Source: Auanema rhodensis (lineage: Eukaryota; Nematoda; Chromadorea; Rhabditida; Rhabditidae). From it: DNA of 64,000 bases. Made by a program: the position numbers and the translations under genes. Below the pieces are notes generated by a model. The model saw nothing but the letters and a program-made list of their open reading frames with translations, searched no databases and was not told the DNA's origin. The stretch is from contig OZ059894.1 in assembly GCA_964057225.1 (NCBI GenBank), positions 20,304,476 through 20,368,475 on the forward strand, read 5' to 3'. Shown here one piece after another: positions 26,327 to 41,068 of the stretch. Positions within the stretch are counted from its first letter, which is position 1; each line of letters starts with the position of its first letter.

Positions 26327-29300
26327 AAAATTGATTCTTCAGGGTGAAAATCGAGGATATAAGTGTGAACTTATATCAGTTGATATCTCGATGCATTTTT
26401 AAGCTAGCGCAAATCTGATAACACAGATCGACGCAGCTTAAAAATCCGCATCGAATGCACTATACTACATTGAGAAACGCTTGATACAAAAATTAGTTAT
26501 GATCGTTTGGAAAATGATGCATTAGTGTATGTTGAGTTTCCATGTACACTCAACATTGCTTCCAAAAACATTTTGACAAAAATTTTTTCGAAAAATTTCA
26601 AAATAAATTAGCAAAAAGTAGATGTTTTTAGATTCCTTTTTTCAAGGCAAAGATGATGGACAATGTTATTCAACAAAAAAATTAATTCTTCAGAGTGAAA
26701 ATCGAGGATATAAGTGTGAACTTACATCAGTTGATATCTCGGTGCATTTTTAAGCTAGCGCAAATCTGATAACACCGATCGACGCAGCTTAAAAATCCGC
26801 ATCGAATGCACTATACTACATTGAGAAACGCTTAATACAAAAATTAGTTATGATCGTTTGAAAAATGATGCATTAGTGTATGTTGAGTTTCCATGTACAC
26901 TCAACATTGCTTCCAAAAACATTTTGACAAAAAGTTTTTCGAAAAATTTCAGAATAATTTAGCAAAAAGTAGATGTTTTTAGATTCCTTTTTTCAAGGCA
27001 AAGACGATGGACAATGTTATTCAACGAAAAAATTAATTCTTCAGGGTGAAAATCGAGGATATAAGTGTGAACTTATATCAGTTGATATCTCGGTGCATTT
27101 TTAAGCTAGCGCAAATCTGATAACACAGATCGACGCAGCTTAAAAATTCGCATCAAATGCACTATACTACATTGAGAAACGCTTAATACAAAAATTAGTT
27201 ATAATCGTTTGAAAAATGATGCATTAGTGTATGTTGAGTTTCCATGTACACTCAACATTGCTTCCAAAAACATTTTGACAAAAATTTTTTCGAAAAATTT
27301 CAGAATAATTTAGCGAAAAGTAGCTGTTTTTAGATTCCTTTTTTCAAGGCAAAGACGATGGACAATGTTATTCAACGAAAAAATTAATTCTTCAGGGTGA
27401 AAATCGAGGATATAAGTGTGAACTTATATCAGTTGCTATCTCGGTGCATTTTTAAGCTAGCGCAAATCTGATAACACAGATCGACGCAGCTTAAAAATCC
27501 GCATCGAATGCACTATACTACATTGAGAAACGCTTAATACAAAAATTAGTTATGATCGTTTGAAAAATGATGCATTAGTGTATGTTGAGTTTCCATGTAC
27601 ACTCAACATTGCTTCCAAAAACATTTTGACAAAAATTTTTTCGAAAAATTTCAAAATAAATTAGCAAAAAGTAGATGTTTTTAGATTCCTTTTTTCAAGG
27701 CAAAGACGATGGACAATGTTATTCAACGAAAAAATTAATTCTTCAGGGTGAAAATCGAGGATATAAGTGTGAACTTATATCAGTTGCTATCTCGGTGCAT
27801 TTTTAAGCTAGCGCAAATCTGATAACACAGATCGACGCAGCTTAAAAATCCGCATCGAATGCACTATACTACATTGAGAAACGCTTAATACAAAAATTAG
27901 TTATGATCGTTTGAAAAATGATGCATTAGTGTATGTTGAGTTTCCATGTACACTCAACATTGCTTCCAAAAACATTTTGACAAAAATTTTTTCGAAAAAT
28001 TTCAAGATAAATTAGCAAAAAGTAGATGTTTTTAGATTCCTTTTTTCAAGGCAAAGACGATGGAAAATGTTATTCAACGAAAAAATTAATTCTTCAGGGT
28101 GAAAATCGAGGATATAAGTGTGAACTTATATCAGTTGATATCTCGGTGCATTTTTAAGCTAGCGCAAATCTGATAACACAGATCGACGCAGCTTAAAAAT
28201 CCGCATCGAATGCACTATACTACATTGAGAAACGCTTAATACAAAAATTAGTTATGATCGTTTAAAAAATGATGCATTAGTGTATGTTGAGTTTCCATGT
28301 ACACTCAACATTGCTTCCAAAAACATTTTGACAAAAATTTTTTCGAAAAATTTCAAAATAATTTAGCAAAAAGTAGATGTTTTTAGATTCCTTTTTTCAA
28401 GGCAAAGACGATGGACAATGTTATTCAACGAAAAAATTGATTCTTCAGGGTGAAAATCGAGGATATAAGTGTGAACTTATATCAGTTGATATCTCGATGC
28501 ATTTTTAAGCTAGCGCAAATCTGATAACACAGATCGACGCAGCTTAAAAATCCGCATCGAATGCACTATACTACATTGAGAAACGCTTGATACAAAAATT
28601 AGTTATGATCGTTTGGAAAATGATGCATTAGTGTATGTTGAGTTTCCATGTACACTCAACATTGCTTCCAAAAACATTTTGACAAAAATTTTTTCGAAAA
28701 ATTTCAAAATAAATTAGCAAAAAGTAGATGTTTTTAGATTCCTTTTTTCAAGGCAAAGATGATGGACAATGTTATTCAACAAAAAAATTAATTCTTCAGA
28801 GTGAAAATCGAGGATATAAGTGTGAACTTACATCAGTTGATATCTCGGTGCATTTTTAAGCTAGCGCAAATCTGATAACACAGATCGACGCAGCTTAAAA
28901 ATCCGCATCGAATGCACTATACTACATTGAGAAACGCTTAATACAAAAATTAGTTATGATCGTTTGAAAAATGATGCATTAGTGTATGTTGAGTTTCCAT
29001 GTACACTCAACATTGCTTCCAAAAACATTTTGACAAAAAGTTTTTCGAAAAATTTCAAAATAATTTAGCAAAAAGTAGATGTTTTTAGATTCCTTTTTTC
29101 AAGGCAAAGACGATGGACAATGTTATTCAACGAAAAAATTAATTCTTCAGGGTGAAAATCGAGGATATAAGTGTGAACTTATATCAGTTGATATCTCGGT
29201 GCATTTTTAAGCTAGCGCAAATCTGATAACACAGATCGACGCAGCTTAAAAATTCGCATCGAATGCACTATACTACATTGAGAAACGCTTAATACAAAAA

Positions 29301-31591
29301 TTAGTTATAATCGTTTGAAAAATGATGCATTAGTGTATGTTGAGTTTCCATGTACACTCAACATTGCTTCCAAAAACATTTTGACAAAAATTTTTTCGAA
29401 AAATTTTAGAATAATTTAGCGAAAAGTAGCTGTTTTTAGATTCCTTTTTTCAAGGCAAAGACGATGGACAATGTTATTCAACGAAAAAATTAATTCTTCA
29501 GGGTGAAAATCGAGGATATAAGTGTGAACTTATATCAGTTGCTATCTCGGTGCATTTTTAAGCTAGCGCAAATCTGATAACACAGATCGACGCAGCTTAA
29601 AAATCCGCATCGAATGCACTATACTACATTGAGAAACGCTTAATACAAAAATTAGTTATGATCGTTTGAAAAATGATGCATTAGTGTATGTTGAGTTTCC
29701 ATGTACACTCAACATTGCTTCCAAAAACATTTTGACAAAAATTTTTTCGAAAAATTTCAAAATAAATTAGCAAAAAGTAGATGTTTTTAGATTCCTTTTT
29801 TCAAGGCAAAGACGATGGACAATGTTATTCAACGAAAAAATTAATTCTTCAGGGTGAAAATCGAGGATATAAGTGTGAACTTATATCAGTTGATATCTCG
29901 GTGCATTTTTAAGCTAGCGCAAATCTGATAACACAGATCGACGCAGCTTAAAAATCCGCATCGAATGCACTATACTACATTGAGAAACGCTTAATACAAA
30001 AATTAGTTATGATCGTTTAAAAAATGATGCATTAGTGTATGTTGAGTTTCCATGTACACTCAACATTGCTTCCAAAAACATTTTGACAAAAATTTTTTCG
30101 AAAAATTTCAAAATAAATTAGCAAAAAGTAGATGTTTTTAGATTCCTTTTTTCAAGGCAAAGACGATGGACAATGTTATTCAACGAAAAAATTAATTCTT
30201 CAGGGTGAAAATCGAGGATATAAGTGTGAACTTATATCAGTTGATATCTCGGTGCATTTTTAAGCTAGCGCAAATCTGATAACACAGATCGACGCAGCTT
30301 AAAAATTCGCATCGAATGCACTATACTACATTGAGAAACGCTTAATACAAAAATTAGTTATAATCGTTTGAAAAATGATGCATTAGTGTATGTTGAGTTT
30401 CCATGTACACTCAACATTGCTTCCAAAAACATTTTGACAAAAATTTTTTCGAAAAATTTCAAAATAAATTAGCAAAAAGTAGATGTTTTTAGATTCCTTT
30501 TTTCAAGGCAAAGACGATGGACAATGTTATTCAACGAAAAAATTAATTCTTCAGGGTGAAAATCGAGGATATAAGTGTGAACTTATATCAGTTGATATCT
30601 CGGTGCATTTTTAAGCTAGCGCAAATCTGATAACACAGATCGACGCAGCTTACAAATCCGCATCGAATGCACTATACTACATTGAGAAACGCTCAATACA
30701 AAAATTAGTTATGATCGTTTGAAAAATGATGCATTAGTGTATGTTGAGTTTCCATGTACACTCAACATTGCTTCCAAAAACATTTTGACAAAAATTTTTT
30801 CGAAAAATTTCAAAATAAATTAGCAAAAAGTAGATGTTTTTAGATTCCTTTTTTCAAGGCAAAGACGATGGACAATGTTATTCAACGAAAAAATTAATTC
30901 TTCAGGGTGAAAATCGAGGATATAAGTGTGAACTTATATCAGTTGATATCTCGGTGCATTTTTAAGCTAGCGCAAATCTGATAACACAGATCGACGCAGC
31001 TTAAAAATCCGCATCGAATGCACTATACTACATTGAGAAACGCTTAATACAAAAATTAGTTATGATCGTTTAAAAAATGATGCATTAGTGTATGTTGAGT
31101 TTCCATGTACACTCAACATTGCTTCCAAAAACATTTTGACAAAAATTTTTTCGAAAAATTTCAAAATAATTTAGCAAAAAGTAGATGTTTTTAGATTCCT
31201 TTTTTCAAGGCAAAGACGATGGACAATGTTATTCAACGAAAAAATTGATTCTTCAGGGTGAAAATCGAGGATATAAGTGTGAACTTATATCAGTTGATAT
31301 CTCGATGCATTTTTAAGCTAGCGCAAATCTGATAACACAGATCGACGCAGCTTAAAAATCCGCATCGAATGCACTATACTACATTGAGAAACGCTTAATA
31401 CAAAAATTAGTTATGATCGTTTGGAAAATGATGCATTAGTGTATGTTGAGTTTCCATGTACACTCAACATTGCTTCCAAAAACATTTTGACAAAAATTTT
31501 TTCGAAAAATTTCAAAATAAATTAGCAAAAAATAGATGTTTTTAGATTCCTTTTTTCAAGGCAAAGACGATGGACAATGTTATTCAACAAA
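26327..31591 (+). repeat. Transition zone between domains 1 and 2 (copies 76-90)
   Basis: C14G is no longer seen, and T281A (ATAAATTAG) rises toward fixation. Two A-B-C-D tetramers are present at 26327-27730 and 28433-29836, the second with weakened markers (C275-type change lost in B; G127 retained in C). New in this zone is an R type with G183A (GTTTAAAAAATG), at 28082, 29837 and 30890. Private changes include CACCGATCG near 26776 and TTACAAATCC near 30653. Copy 90 (31241) is an A/F intermediate with A7G, G65A, A184G and G292A. Confidence 0.8.
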
Positions 31592-33697
31592 AAAATTAAT
31601 TCTTCAGGGTGAAAATCGAGGATATAAGTGTGAACTTATATCAGTTGATATCTCGGTGCATTTTTAAGCTAGCGCAAATCTGATAACACAGATCGACGCA
31701 GCTTAAAAATCCGCATCGAATGCACTATACTACATTGAGAAACGCTTAATACAAAAATAAGTTATAATCGTTTGAAAAATGATGCATTAGTGTATGTTGA
31801 GTTTCCATGTACACTCAACATTGCTTCCAAAAACATTTTGACAAAAATTTTTTCGAAAAATTTCAAAATAAATTAGCAAAAAGTAGATGTTTTTAGATTC
31901 CTTTTTCCAAGGCAAAGACGATGGACAATGTTATTCAACGAAAAAATTAATTCTTCAGAGTGAAAATCGAGGATATAAGTGTGAACTTATATCAGTTGAT
32001 ATCTCGATGCATTTTTAAGCTAGCGCAAATCTGATAACACAGATCGACGCAGCTTAAAAATCCGCATCGAATGCACTATACTACATTGAAAAACGCTTAA
32101 TACAAAAATTAGTTATGATCGTTTGGAAAATGATGCATTAGTGTATGTTGAGTTTCCATGTACACTCAACATTGCTTCCAAAAACATTTTGACAAAAATT
32201 TTTTCGAAAAATTTCAAAATAAATTAGCGAAAAACAGATGTTTTTAGATTCCTTTTTTCAAGGCAAAGATGATGGACAATGTTATTCAACGAAAAAATTA
32301 ATTCTTCAGGGTGAAAATCGAGGATATAAGTGTGAACTTATATCAGTTGATATCTCGGTGCATTTTTAAGCTAGCGCAAATCTGATAACACAGATCGACG
32401 CAGCTTAAAAATCCGCATCGAATGCACTATACTACATTGAGAAACGCTTAATACAAAAATAAGTTATGATCGTTTGAAAAATGATGCATTAGTGTATGTT
32501 GAGTTTCCATGTACACTCAACATTGCTTCCAAAAACATTTTGACAAAAATTTTTTCGAAAAATTTCAAAATAAATTAGCAAAAAGTAGATGTTTTTAGAT
32601 TCCTTTTTCCAAGGCAAAGACGATGGACAATGTTATTCAACGAAAAAATTAATTCTTCAGGGTGAAAATCGAGGATATAAGTGTGAACTTATATCAGTTG
32701 ATATCTCGATGCATTTTTAAGCTAGCGCAAATCTGATAACACAGATCGACGCAGCTTAAAAATCCGCATCGAATGCACTATACTACATTGAGAAACGCTT
32801 AATACAAAAATTAGTTATGATCGTTTGGAAAATGATGCATTAGTGTATGTTGAGTTTCCATGTACACTCAACATTGCTTCCAAAAACATTTTGACAAAAA
32901 TTTTTTCGAAAAATTTCAAAATAAATTAGCAAAAAATAGATGTTTTTAGATTCCTTTTTTCAAGGCAAAGACGATGGACAATGTTATTCAACGAAAAAAT
33001 TAATTCTTCAGGGTGAAAATCGAGGATATAAGTGTGAACTTATATCAGTTGATATCTCGGTGCATTTTTAAGCTAGCGCAAATCTGATAACACAGATCGA
33101 CGCAGCTTAAAAATCCGCATCGAATGCACTATACTACATTGAGAAACGCTTAATACAAAAATAAGTTATGATCGTTTGAAAAATGATGCATTAGTGTATG
33201 TTGAGTTTCCATGTACACTCAACATTGCTTCCAAAAACATTTTGACAAAAATGTTTTCGAAAAATTTCAAAATAAATTAGCAAAAAGTAGATGTTTTTAG
33301 ATTCCTTTTTCCAAGGCAAAGACGATGGACAATGTTATTCAACGAAAAAATTAATTCTTCAGGGTGAAAATCGAGGATATAAGTGTGAACTTATATCAGT
33401 TGATATCTCGATGCATTTTTAAGCTAGCGCCAATCTGATAACACAGATCGACGCAGCTTAAAAATCCGCATCGAATGCACTATACTACATTGAGAAACGC
33501 TTAATACAAAAATAAGTTATGATCGTTTGAAAAATGATGCATTAGTGTATGTTGAGTTTCCATGTACACTCAACATTGCTTCCAAAAACATTTTGACAAA
33601 AATTTTTTCGAAAAATTTCAAAATAAATTAGCAAAAAGTAGATGTTTTTAGATTCCTTTTTCCAAGGCAAAGACGATGGACAATGTTATTCAACGAA

Positions 33698-36600
33698 AAA
33701 ATTAATTCTTCAGGGTGAAAATCGAGGATATAAGTGTGAACTTATATCAGTTGATATCTCGATGCATTTTTAAGCTAGCGCAAATCTGATAACACAGATC
33801 GACGCAGCTTAAAAATCCGCATCGAATGCACTATACTACATTGAGAAACGCTTAATACAAAAATTAGTTATGATCGTTTGGAAAATGATGCATTAGTGTA
33901 TGTTGAGTTTCCATGTACACTCAACATTGCTTCCAAAAACATTTTGACAAAAATTTTTTCGAAAAATTTCGAAATAAATTAGCGAAAAATAGATGTTTTT
34001 AGATTCCTTTTTTCAAGGCAAAGATGATGGACAATGTTATTCAACGAAAAAATTAATTCTTCAGGGTGAAAATCGAGGATATAAGTGTGAACTTATATCA
34101 GTTGATATCTCGGTGCATTTTTAAGCTAGCGCAAATCTGATAACACAGATCGACGCAGCTTAAAAATCCGCATCGAATGCACTATACTACATTGAGAAAC
34201 GCTTAATACAAAAATAAGTTATGATCGTTTGAAAAATGATGCATTAGTGTATGTTGAGTTTCCATGTACACTCAACATTGCTTCCAAAAACATTTTGACA
34301 AAAATTTTTTCGAAAAATTTCAAAATAAATTAGCAAAAAGTAGATGTTTTTAGATTCCTTTTTCCAAGGCAAAGACGATGGACAATGTTATTCAACGAAA
34401 AAATTAATTCTTCAGGGTGAAAATCGAGGATATAAGTGTGAACTTATATCAGTTGATATCTCGATGCATTTTTAAGCTAGCGCAAATCTGATAACACAGA
34501 TCGACGCAGCTTAAAAATCCGCATCGAATGCACTATACTATATTGAGAAACGCTTAATACAAAAATTAGTTATGATCGTTTGGAAAATGATGCATTAGTG
34601 TATGTTGAGTTTCCATGTACACTCAACATTGCTTCCAAAAACATTTTGACAAAAATTTTTTCGAAAAATTTCAAAATAAATTAGCAAAAAATAGATGTTT
34701 TTAGATTCCTTTTTTCAAGGCAAAGACGATGGACAATGTTATTCAACGAAAAAATTAATTCTTCAGGGTGAAAATCGAGGATATAAGTGTGAACTTATAT
34801 CAGTTGATATCTCGGTGCATTTTTAAGCTAGCGCAAATCTGATAACACAGATCGACGCAGCTTAAAAATCCGCATCGAATGCACTATACTACATTGAGAA
34901 ACGCTTAATACAAAAATAAGTTATGATCGTTTGAAAAATGATGCATTAGTGTATGTTGAGTTTCCATGTACACTCAACATTGCTTCCAAAAACATTTTGA
35001 CAAAAATTTTTTCGAAAAATTTCAAAATAAATTAGCAAAAAGTAGATGTTTTTAGATTCCTTTTTCCAAGGCAAAGACGATGGACAATGTTATTCAACGA
35101 AAAAATTAATTCTTCAGGGTGAAAATCGAGGATATAAGTGTGAACTTATATCAGTTGCTATCTCGGTGCATTTTTAAGCTAGCGCAAATCTGATAACACA
35201 GATCGACGCAGCTTAAAAATTCGCATCGAATGCACTATACTACATTGAGAAACGCTTAATACAAAAATTAGTTATAATCGTTTGAAAAATGATGCATTAG
35301 TGTATGTTGATTTTCCATGTACACTCAACATTGCTTCCAAAAACATTTTGACAAAAATTTTTTCGAAAAATTTCAGAATAATTTAGCGAAAAGTAGCTGT
35401 TTTTAGATTCCTTTTTTCAAGGCAAAGACGATGGACAATGTTATTCAACGAAAAAATTAATTCTTCAGGGTGAAAATCGAGGATATAAGTGTGAACTTAT
35501 ATCAGTTGCTATCTCGGTGCATTTTTAAGCTAGCGCGAATCTGATAACACAGATCGACGCAGCTTAAAAATCCGCATCGAATGCACTATACCACATTGAG
35601 AAACGCTTAATACAAAAATTAGTTATGATCGTTTGAAAAATGATGCATTAGTGTATGTTGAGTTTCCATGTAAACTCAACATTGCTTCCAAAAACATTTT
35701 GACAAAAATTTTTTCGAAAAATTTCAAAATAAATTAGCAAAAAGTAGATGTTTTTAGATTCCTTTTTCCAAGGCAAAGACGATGGACAATGTTATTCAAC
35801 GAAAAAATTAATTCTTCAGGGTGAAAATCGAGGATATAAGTGTGAACTTATATCAGTTGATATCTCGATGCATTTTTAAGCTAGCGCAAATCTGATAACA
35901 CAGATCGACGCAGCTTAAAAATCCGCATCGAATGCACTATACTACATTGAGAAACGCTTAATACAAAAATTAGTTATGATCGTTTGGAAAATGATGCATT
36001 AGTGTATGTTGAGTTTCCATGTACACTCAACATTGCTTCCAAAAACATTTTGACAAAAATTTTTTCGAAAAATTTCGAAATAAATTAGCGAAAAATAGAT
36101 GTTTTTAGATTCCTTTTTTCAAGGCAAAGATGATGGACAATGTTATTCAACGAAAAAATTAATTCTTCAGGGTGAAAATCGAGGATATAAGTGTGAACTT
36201 ATATCAGTTGATATCTCGGTGCATTTTTAAGCTAGCGCAAATCTGATAACACAGATCGACGCAGCTTAAAAATCCGCATCGAATGCACTATACTACATTG
36301 AGAAACGCTTAATACAAAAATAAGTTATGATCGTTTGAAAAATGATGCATTAGTGTATGTTGAGTTTCCATGTACACTCAACATTGCTTCCAAAAACATT
36401 TTGACAAAAATTTTTTCGAAAAATTTCAAAATAAATTAGCAAAAAGTAGATGTTTTTAGATTCCTTTTTCCAAGGCAAAGACGATGGACAATGTTATTCA
36501 ACGAAAAAATTAATTCTTCAGGGTGAAAATCGAGGATATAAGTGTGAACTTATATCAGTTGATATCTCGATGCATTTTTAAGCTAGCGCAAATCTGATAA

Positions 36601-37909
36601 CACAGATCGACGCAGCTTAAAAATCCGCATCGAATGCACTATACTATATTGAGAAACGCTTAATACAAAAATTAGTTATGATCGTTTGGAAAATGATGCA
36701 TTAGTGTATGTTGAGTTTCCATGTACACTCAACATTGCTTCCAAAAACATTTTGACAAAAATTTTTTCGAAAAATTTCAAAATAAATTAGCAAAAAATAG
36801 ATGTTTTTAGATTCCTTTTTTCAAGGCAAAGACGATGGACAATGTTATTCAACGAAAAAATTAATTCTTCAGGGTGAAAATCGAGGATATAAGTGTGAAC
36901 TTATATCAGTTGATATCTCGGTGCATTTTTAAGCTAGCGCAAATCTGATAACACAGATCGACGCAGCTTAAAAATCCGCATCGAATGCACTATACTACAT
37001 TGAGAAACGCTTAATACAAAAATAAGTTATGATCGTTTGAAAAATGATGCATTAGTGTATGTTGAGTTTCCATGTACACTCAACATTGCTTCCAAAAACA
37101 TTTTGACAAAAATTTTTTCGAAAAATTTCAAAATAAATTAGCAAAAAGTAGATGTTTTTAGATTCCTTTTTCCAAGGCAAAGACGATGGACAATGTTATT
37201 CAACGAAAAAATTAATTCTTCAGGGTGAAAATCGAGGATATAAGTGTGAACTTATATCAGTTGCTATCTCGGTGCATTTTTAAGCTAGCGCAAATCTGAT
37301 AACACAGATCGACGCAGCTTAAAAATTCGCATCGAATGCACTATACTACATTGAGAAACGCTTAATACAAAAATTAGTTATAATCGTTTGAAAAATGATG
37401 CATTAGTGTATGTTGAGTTTCCATGTACACTCAACATTGCTTCCAAAAACATTTTGACAAAAATTTTTTCGAAAAATTTCAGAATAATTTAGCGAAAAGT
37501 AGCTGTTTTTAGATTCCTTTTTTCAAGGCAAAGACGATGGACAATGTTATTCAACGAAAAAATTAATTCTTCAGGGTGAAAATCGAGGATATAAGTGTGA
37601 ACTTATATCAGTTGCTATCTCGGTGCATTTTTAAGCTAGCGCGAATCTGATAACACAGATCGACACAGCTTAAAAATCCGCATCGAATGCACTATACCAC
37701 ATTGAGAAACGCTTAATACAAAAATTAGTTATGATCGTTTGAAAAATGATGCATTAGTGTATGTTGAGTTTCCATGTACACTCAACATTGCTTCCAAAAA
37801 CATTTTGACAAAAATTTTTTCGAAAAATTTCAAAATAAATTAGCAAAAAGTAGATGTTTTTAGATTCCTTTTTTCAAGGCAAAGACGATGGACAATGTTA
37901 TTCAACGAA
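33698..37909 (+). repeat. Tandem duplication of a 6-monomer block (2 x 2106 bp)
   Basis: Copies 97-102 (33698-35803) and 103-108 (35804-37909) both read F', E, F, E, H, I. The F member has C142T in both units. The differences are few singletons: TTGATTTTCC near 35312 and TGTAAACTC near 35673 in the first unit; CGACACAGC near 37664 and the loss of T316C in the last monomer of the second. Confidence 0.9.
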
Positions 37910-39664
37910 AAAATTAATTCTTCAGGGTGAAAATCGAGGATATAAGTGTGAACTTATATCAGTTGATATCTCGGTGCATTTTTAAGCTAGCGCAAATCTG
38001 ATAACACAGATCGACGCAGCTTAAAAATCCGCATCGAATGCACTATACTACATTGAGAAACGCTTAATACAAAAATTAGTTATGATCGTTTAAAAAATGA
38101 TGCATTAGTGTATGTTGAGTTTCCATGTACACTCAACATTGCTTCCAAAAACATTTTGACAAAAATTTTTTCGAAAAATTTCAAAATAAATTAGCAAAAA
38201 GTAGATGTTTTTAGATTCCTTTTTCCAAGGCAAAGACGATGGACAATGTTATTCAACGAAAAAATTAATTCTTCAGGGTGAAAATCGAGGATATAAGTGT
38301 GAACTTATATCAGTTGATATCTCGATGCATTTTTAAGCTAGCGCAAATCTGATAACACAGATCGACGCAGCTTAAAAATCCGCATCGAATGCACTATACT
38401 ATATTGAGAAACGCTTAATACAAAAATTAGTTATGATCGTTTGGAAAATGATGCATTAGTGTATGTTGAGTTTCCATGTACACTCAACATTGCTTCCAAA
38501 AACATTTTGACAAAAATTTTTTCGAAAAATTTCAAAATAAATTAGCAAAAAATAGATGTTTTTAGATTCCTTTTTTCAAGGCAAAGACGATGGACAATGT
38601 TATTCAACGAAAAAATTAATTCTTCAGGGTGAAAATCGAGGATATAAGTGTGAACTTATATCAGTTGATATCTCGGTGCATTTTTAAGCTAGCGCAAATC
38701 TGATAACACAGATCGACGCAGCTTAAAAATCCGCATCGAATGCACTATACTATATTGAGAAACGCTTAATACAAAAATAAGTTATGATCGTTTGAAAAAT
38801 GATGCATTAGTGTATGTTGAGTTTCCATGTACACTCAACATTGCTTCCAAAAACATTTTGACAAAAATTTTTTCGAAAAATTTCAAAATAAATTAGCAAA
38901 AAGTAGATGTTTTTAGATTCCTTTTTCCAAGGCAAAGACGATGGACAATGTTATTCAACGAAAAAATTAATTCTTCAGGGTGAAAATCGAGGATATAAGT
39001 GTGAACTTATATCAGTTGCTATCTCGGTGCATTTTTAAGCTAGCGCAAATCTGATAACACAGATCGACGCAGCTTAAAAATTCGCATCGAATGCACTATA
39101 CTACATTGAGAAACGCTTAATACAAAAATTAGTTATAATCGTTTGAAAAATGATGCATTAGTGTATGTTGAGTTTCCATGTACACTCAACATTGCTTCCA
39201 AAAACATTTTGACAAAAATTTTTTCGAAAAATTTCAGAATAATTTAGCGAAAAGTAGCTGTTTTTAGATTCCTTTTTTCAAGGCAAAGACGATGGACAAT
39301 GTTATTCAACGAAAAAATTAATTCTTCAGGGTGAAAATCGAGGATATAAGTGTGAACTTATATCAGTTGCTATCTCGGTGCATTTTTAAGCTAGCGCGAA
39401 TCTGATAACACAGATCGACGCAGCTTAAAAATCCGCATCGAATGCACTATACCACATTGAGAAACGCTTAATACAAAAATTAGTTATGATCGTTTGAAAA
39501 ATGATGCATTAGTGTATGTTGAGTTTCCATGTACACTCAACATTGCTTCCAAAAACATTTTGACAAAAATTTTTTCGAAAAATTTCAAAATAAATTAGCA
39601 AAAAGTAGATGTTTTTAGATTCCTTTTTCCAAGGCAAAGACGATGGACAATGTTATTCAACGAA
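37910..39664 (+). repeat. R-F-E-H-I pentamer, first occurrence (copies 109-113)
   Basis: An R copy (G183A with T316C) is followed by F with C142T, E (here also C142T), H and I. The same five-member order reappears at 41771-43525, exactly 11 monomers (3861 bp) downstream. The F-E-H-I part is repeated directly at 39665-41068, where the last member is an I/E chimera. Confidence 0.85.
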
Positions 39665-41068
39665 AAAATTAATTCTTCAGGGTGAAAATCGAGGATATAA
39701 GTGTGAACTTATATCAGTTGATATCTCGATGCATTTTTAAGCTAGCGCAAATCTGATAACACAGATCGACGCAGCTTAAAAATCCGCATCGAATGCACTA
39801 TACTATATTGAGAAACGCTTAATACAAAAATTAGTTATGATCGTTTGGAAAATGATGCATTAGTGTATGTTGAGTTTCCATGTACACTCAACATTGCTTC
39901 CAAAAACATTTTGACAAAAATTTTTTCGAAAAATTTCAAAATAAATTAGCAAAAAATAGATGTTTTTAGATTCCTTTTTTCAAGGCAAAGACGATGGACA
40001 ATGTTATTCAACGAAAAAATTAATTCTTCAGGGTGAAAATCGAGGATATAAGTGTGAACTTATATCAGTTGATATCTCGGTGCATTTTTAAGCTAGCGCA
40101 AATCTGATAACACAGATCGACGCAGCTTAAAAATCCGCATCGAATGCACTATACTACATTGAGAAACGCTTAATACAAAAATAAGTTATGATCGTTTGAA
40201 AAATGATGCATTAGTGTATGTTGAGTTTCCATGTACACTCAACATTGCTTCCAAAAACATTTTGACAAAAATTTTTTCGAAAAATTTCAAAATAAATTAG
40301 CAAAAAGTAGATGTTTTTAGATTCCTTTTTCCAAGGCAAAGACGATGGACAATGTTATTCAACGAAAAAATTAATTCTTCAGGGTGAAAATCGAGGATAT
40401 AAGTGTGAACTTATATCAGTTGCTATCTCGGTGCATTTTTAAGCTAGCGCAAATCTGATAACACAGATCGACGCAGCTTAAAAATTCGCATCGAATGCAC
40501 TATACTACATTGAGAAACGCTTAATACAAAAATTAGTTATAATCGTTTGAAAAATGATGCATTAGTGTATGTTGAGTTTCCATGTACACTCAACATTGCT
40601 TCCAAAAACATTTTGACAAAAATTTTTTCGAAAAATTTCAGAATAATTTAGCGAAAAGTAGCTGTTTTTAGATTCCTTTTTTCAAGGCAAAGACGATGGA
40701 CAATGTTATTCAACGAAAAAATTAATTCTTCAGGGTGAAAATCGAGGATATAAGTGTGAACTTATATCAGTTGCTATCTCGGTGCATTTTTAAGCTAGCG
40801 CGAATCTGATAACACAGATCGACGCAGCTTAAAAATCCGCATCGAATGCACTATACTACATTGAGAAACGCTTAATACAAAAATAAGTTATGATCGTTTG
40901 AAAAATGATGCATTAGTGTATGTTGAGTTTCCATGTACACTCAACATTGCTTCCAAAAACATTTTGACAAAAATTTTTTCGAAAAATTTCAAAATAAATT
41001 AGCAAAAAGTAGATGTTTTTAGATTCCTTTTTCCAAGGCAAAGACGATGGACAATGTTATTCAACGAA
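38261..41068 (+). repeat. Tandem F-E-H-I tetramers (2 x 1404 bp)
   Basis: Copies 110-113 and 114-117 share the F, E, H, I order. In the second unit the I member (copy 117, 40718) starts as I, with A57C and A85G, but ends as E, with T140 unchanged, T168A and T316C. The switch lies between monomer positions 85 and 140. E of the first unit carries C142T, which E of the second lacks. Confidence 0.85.
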
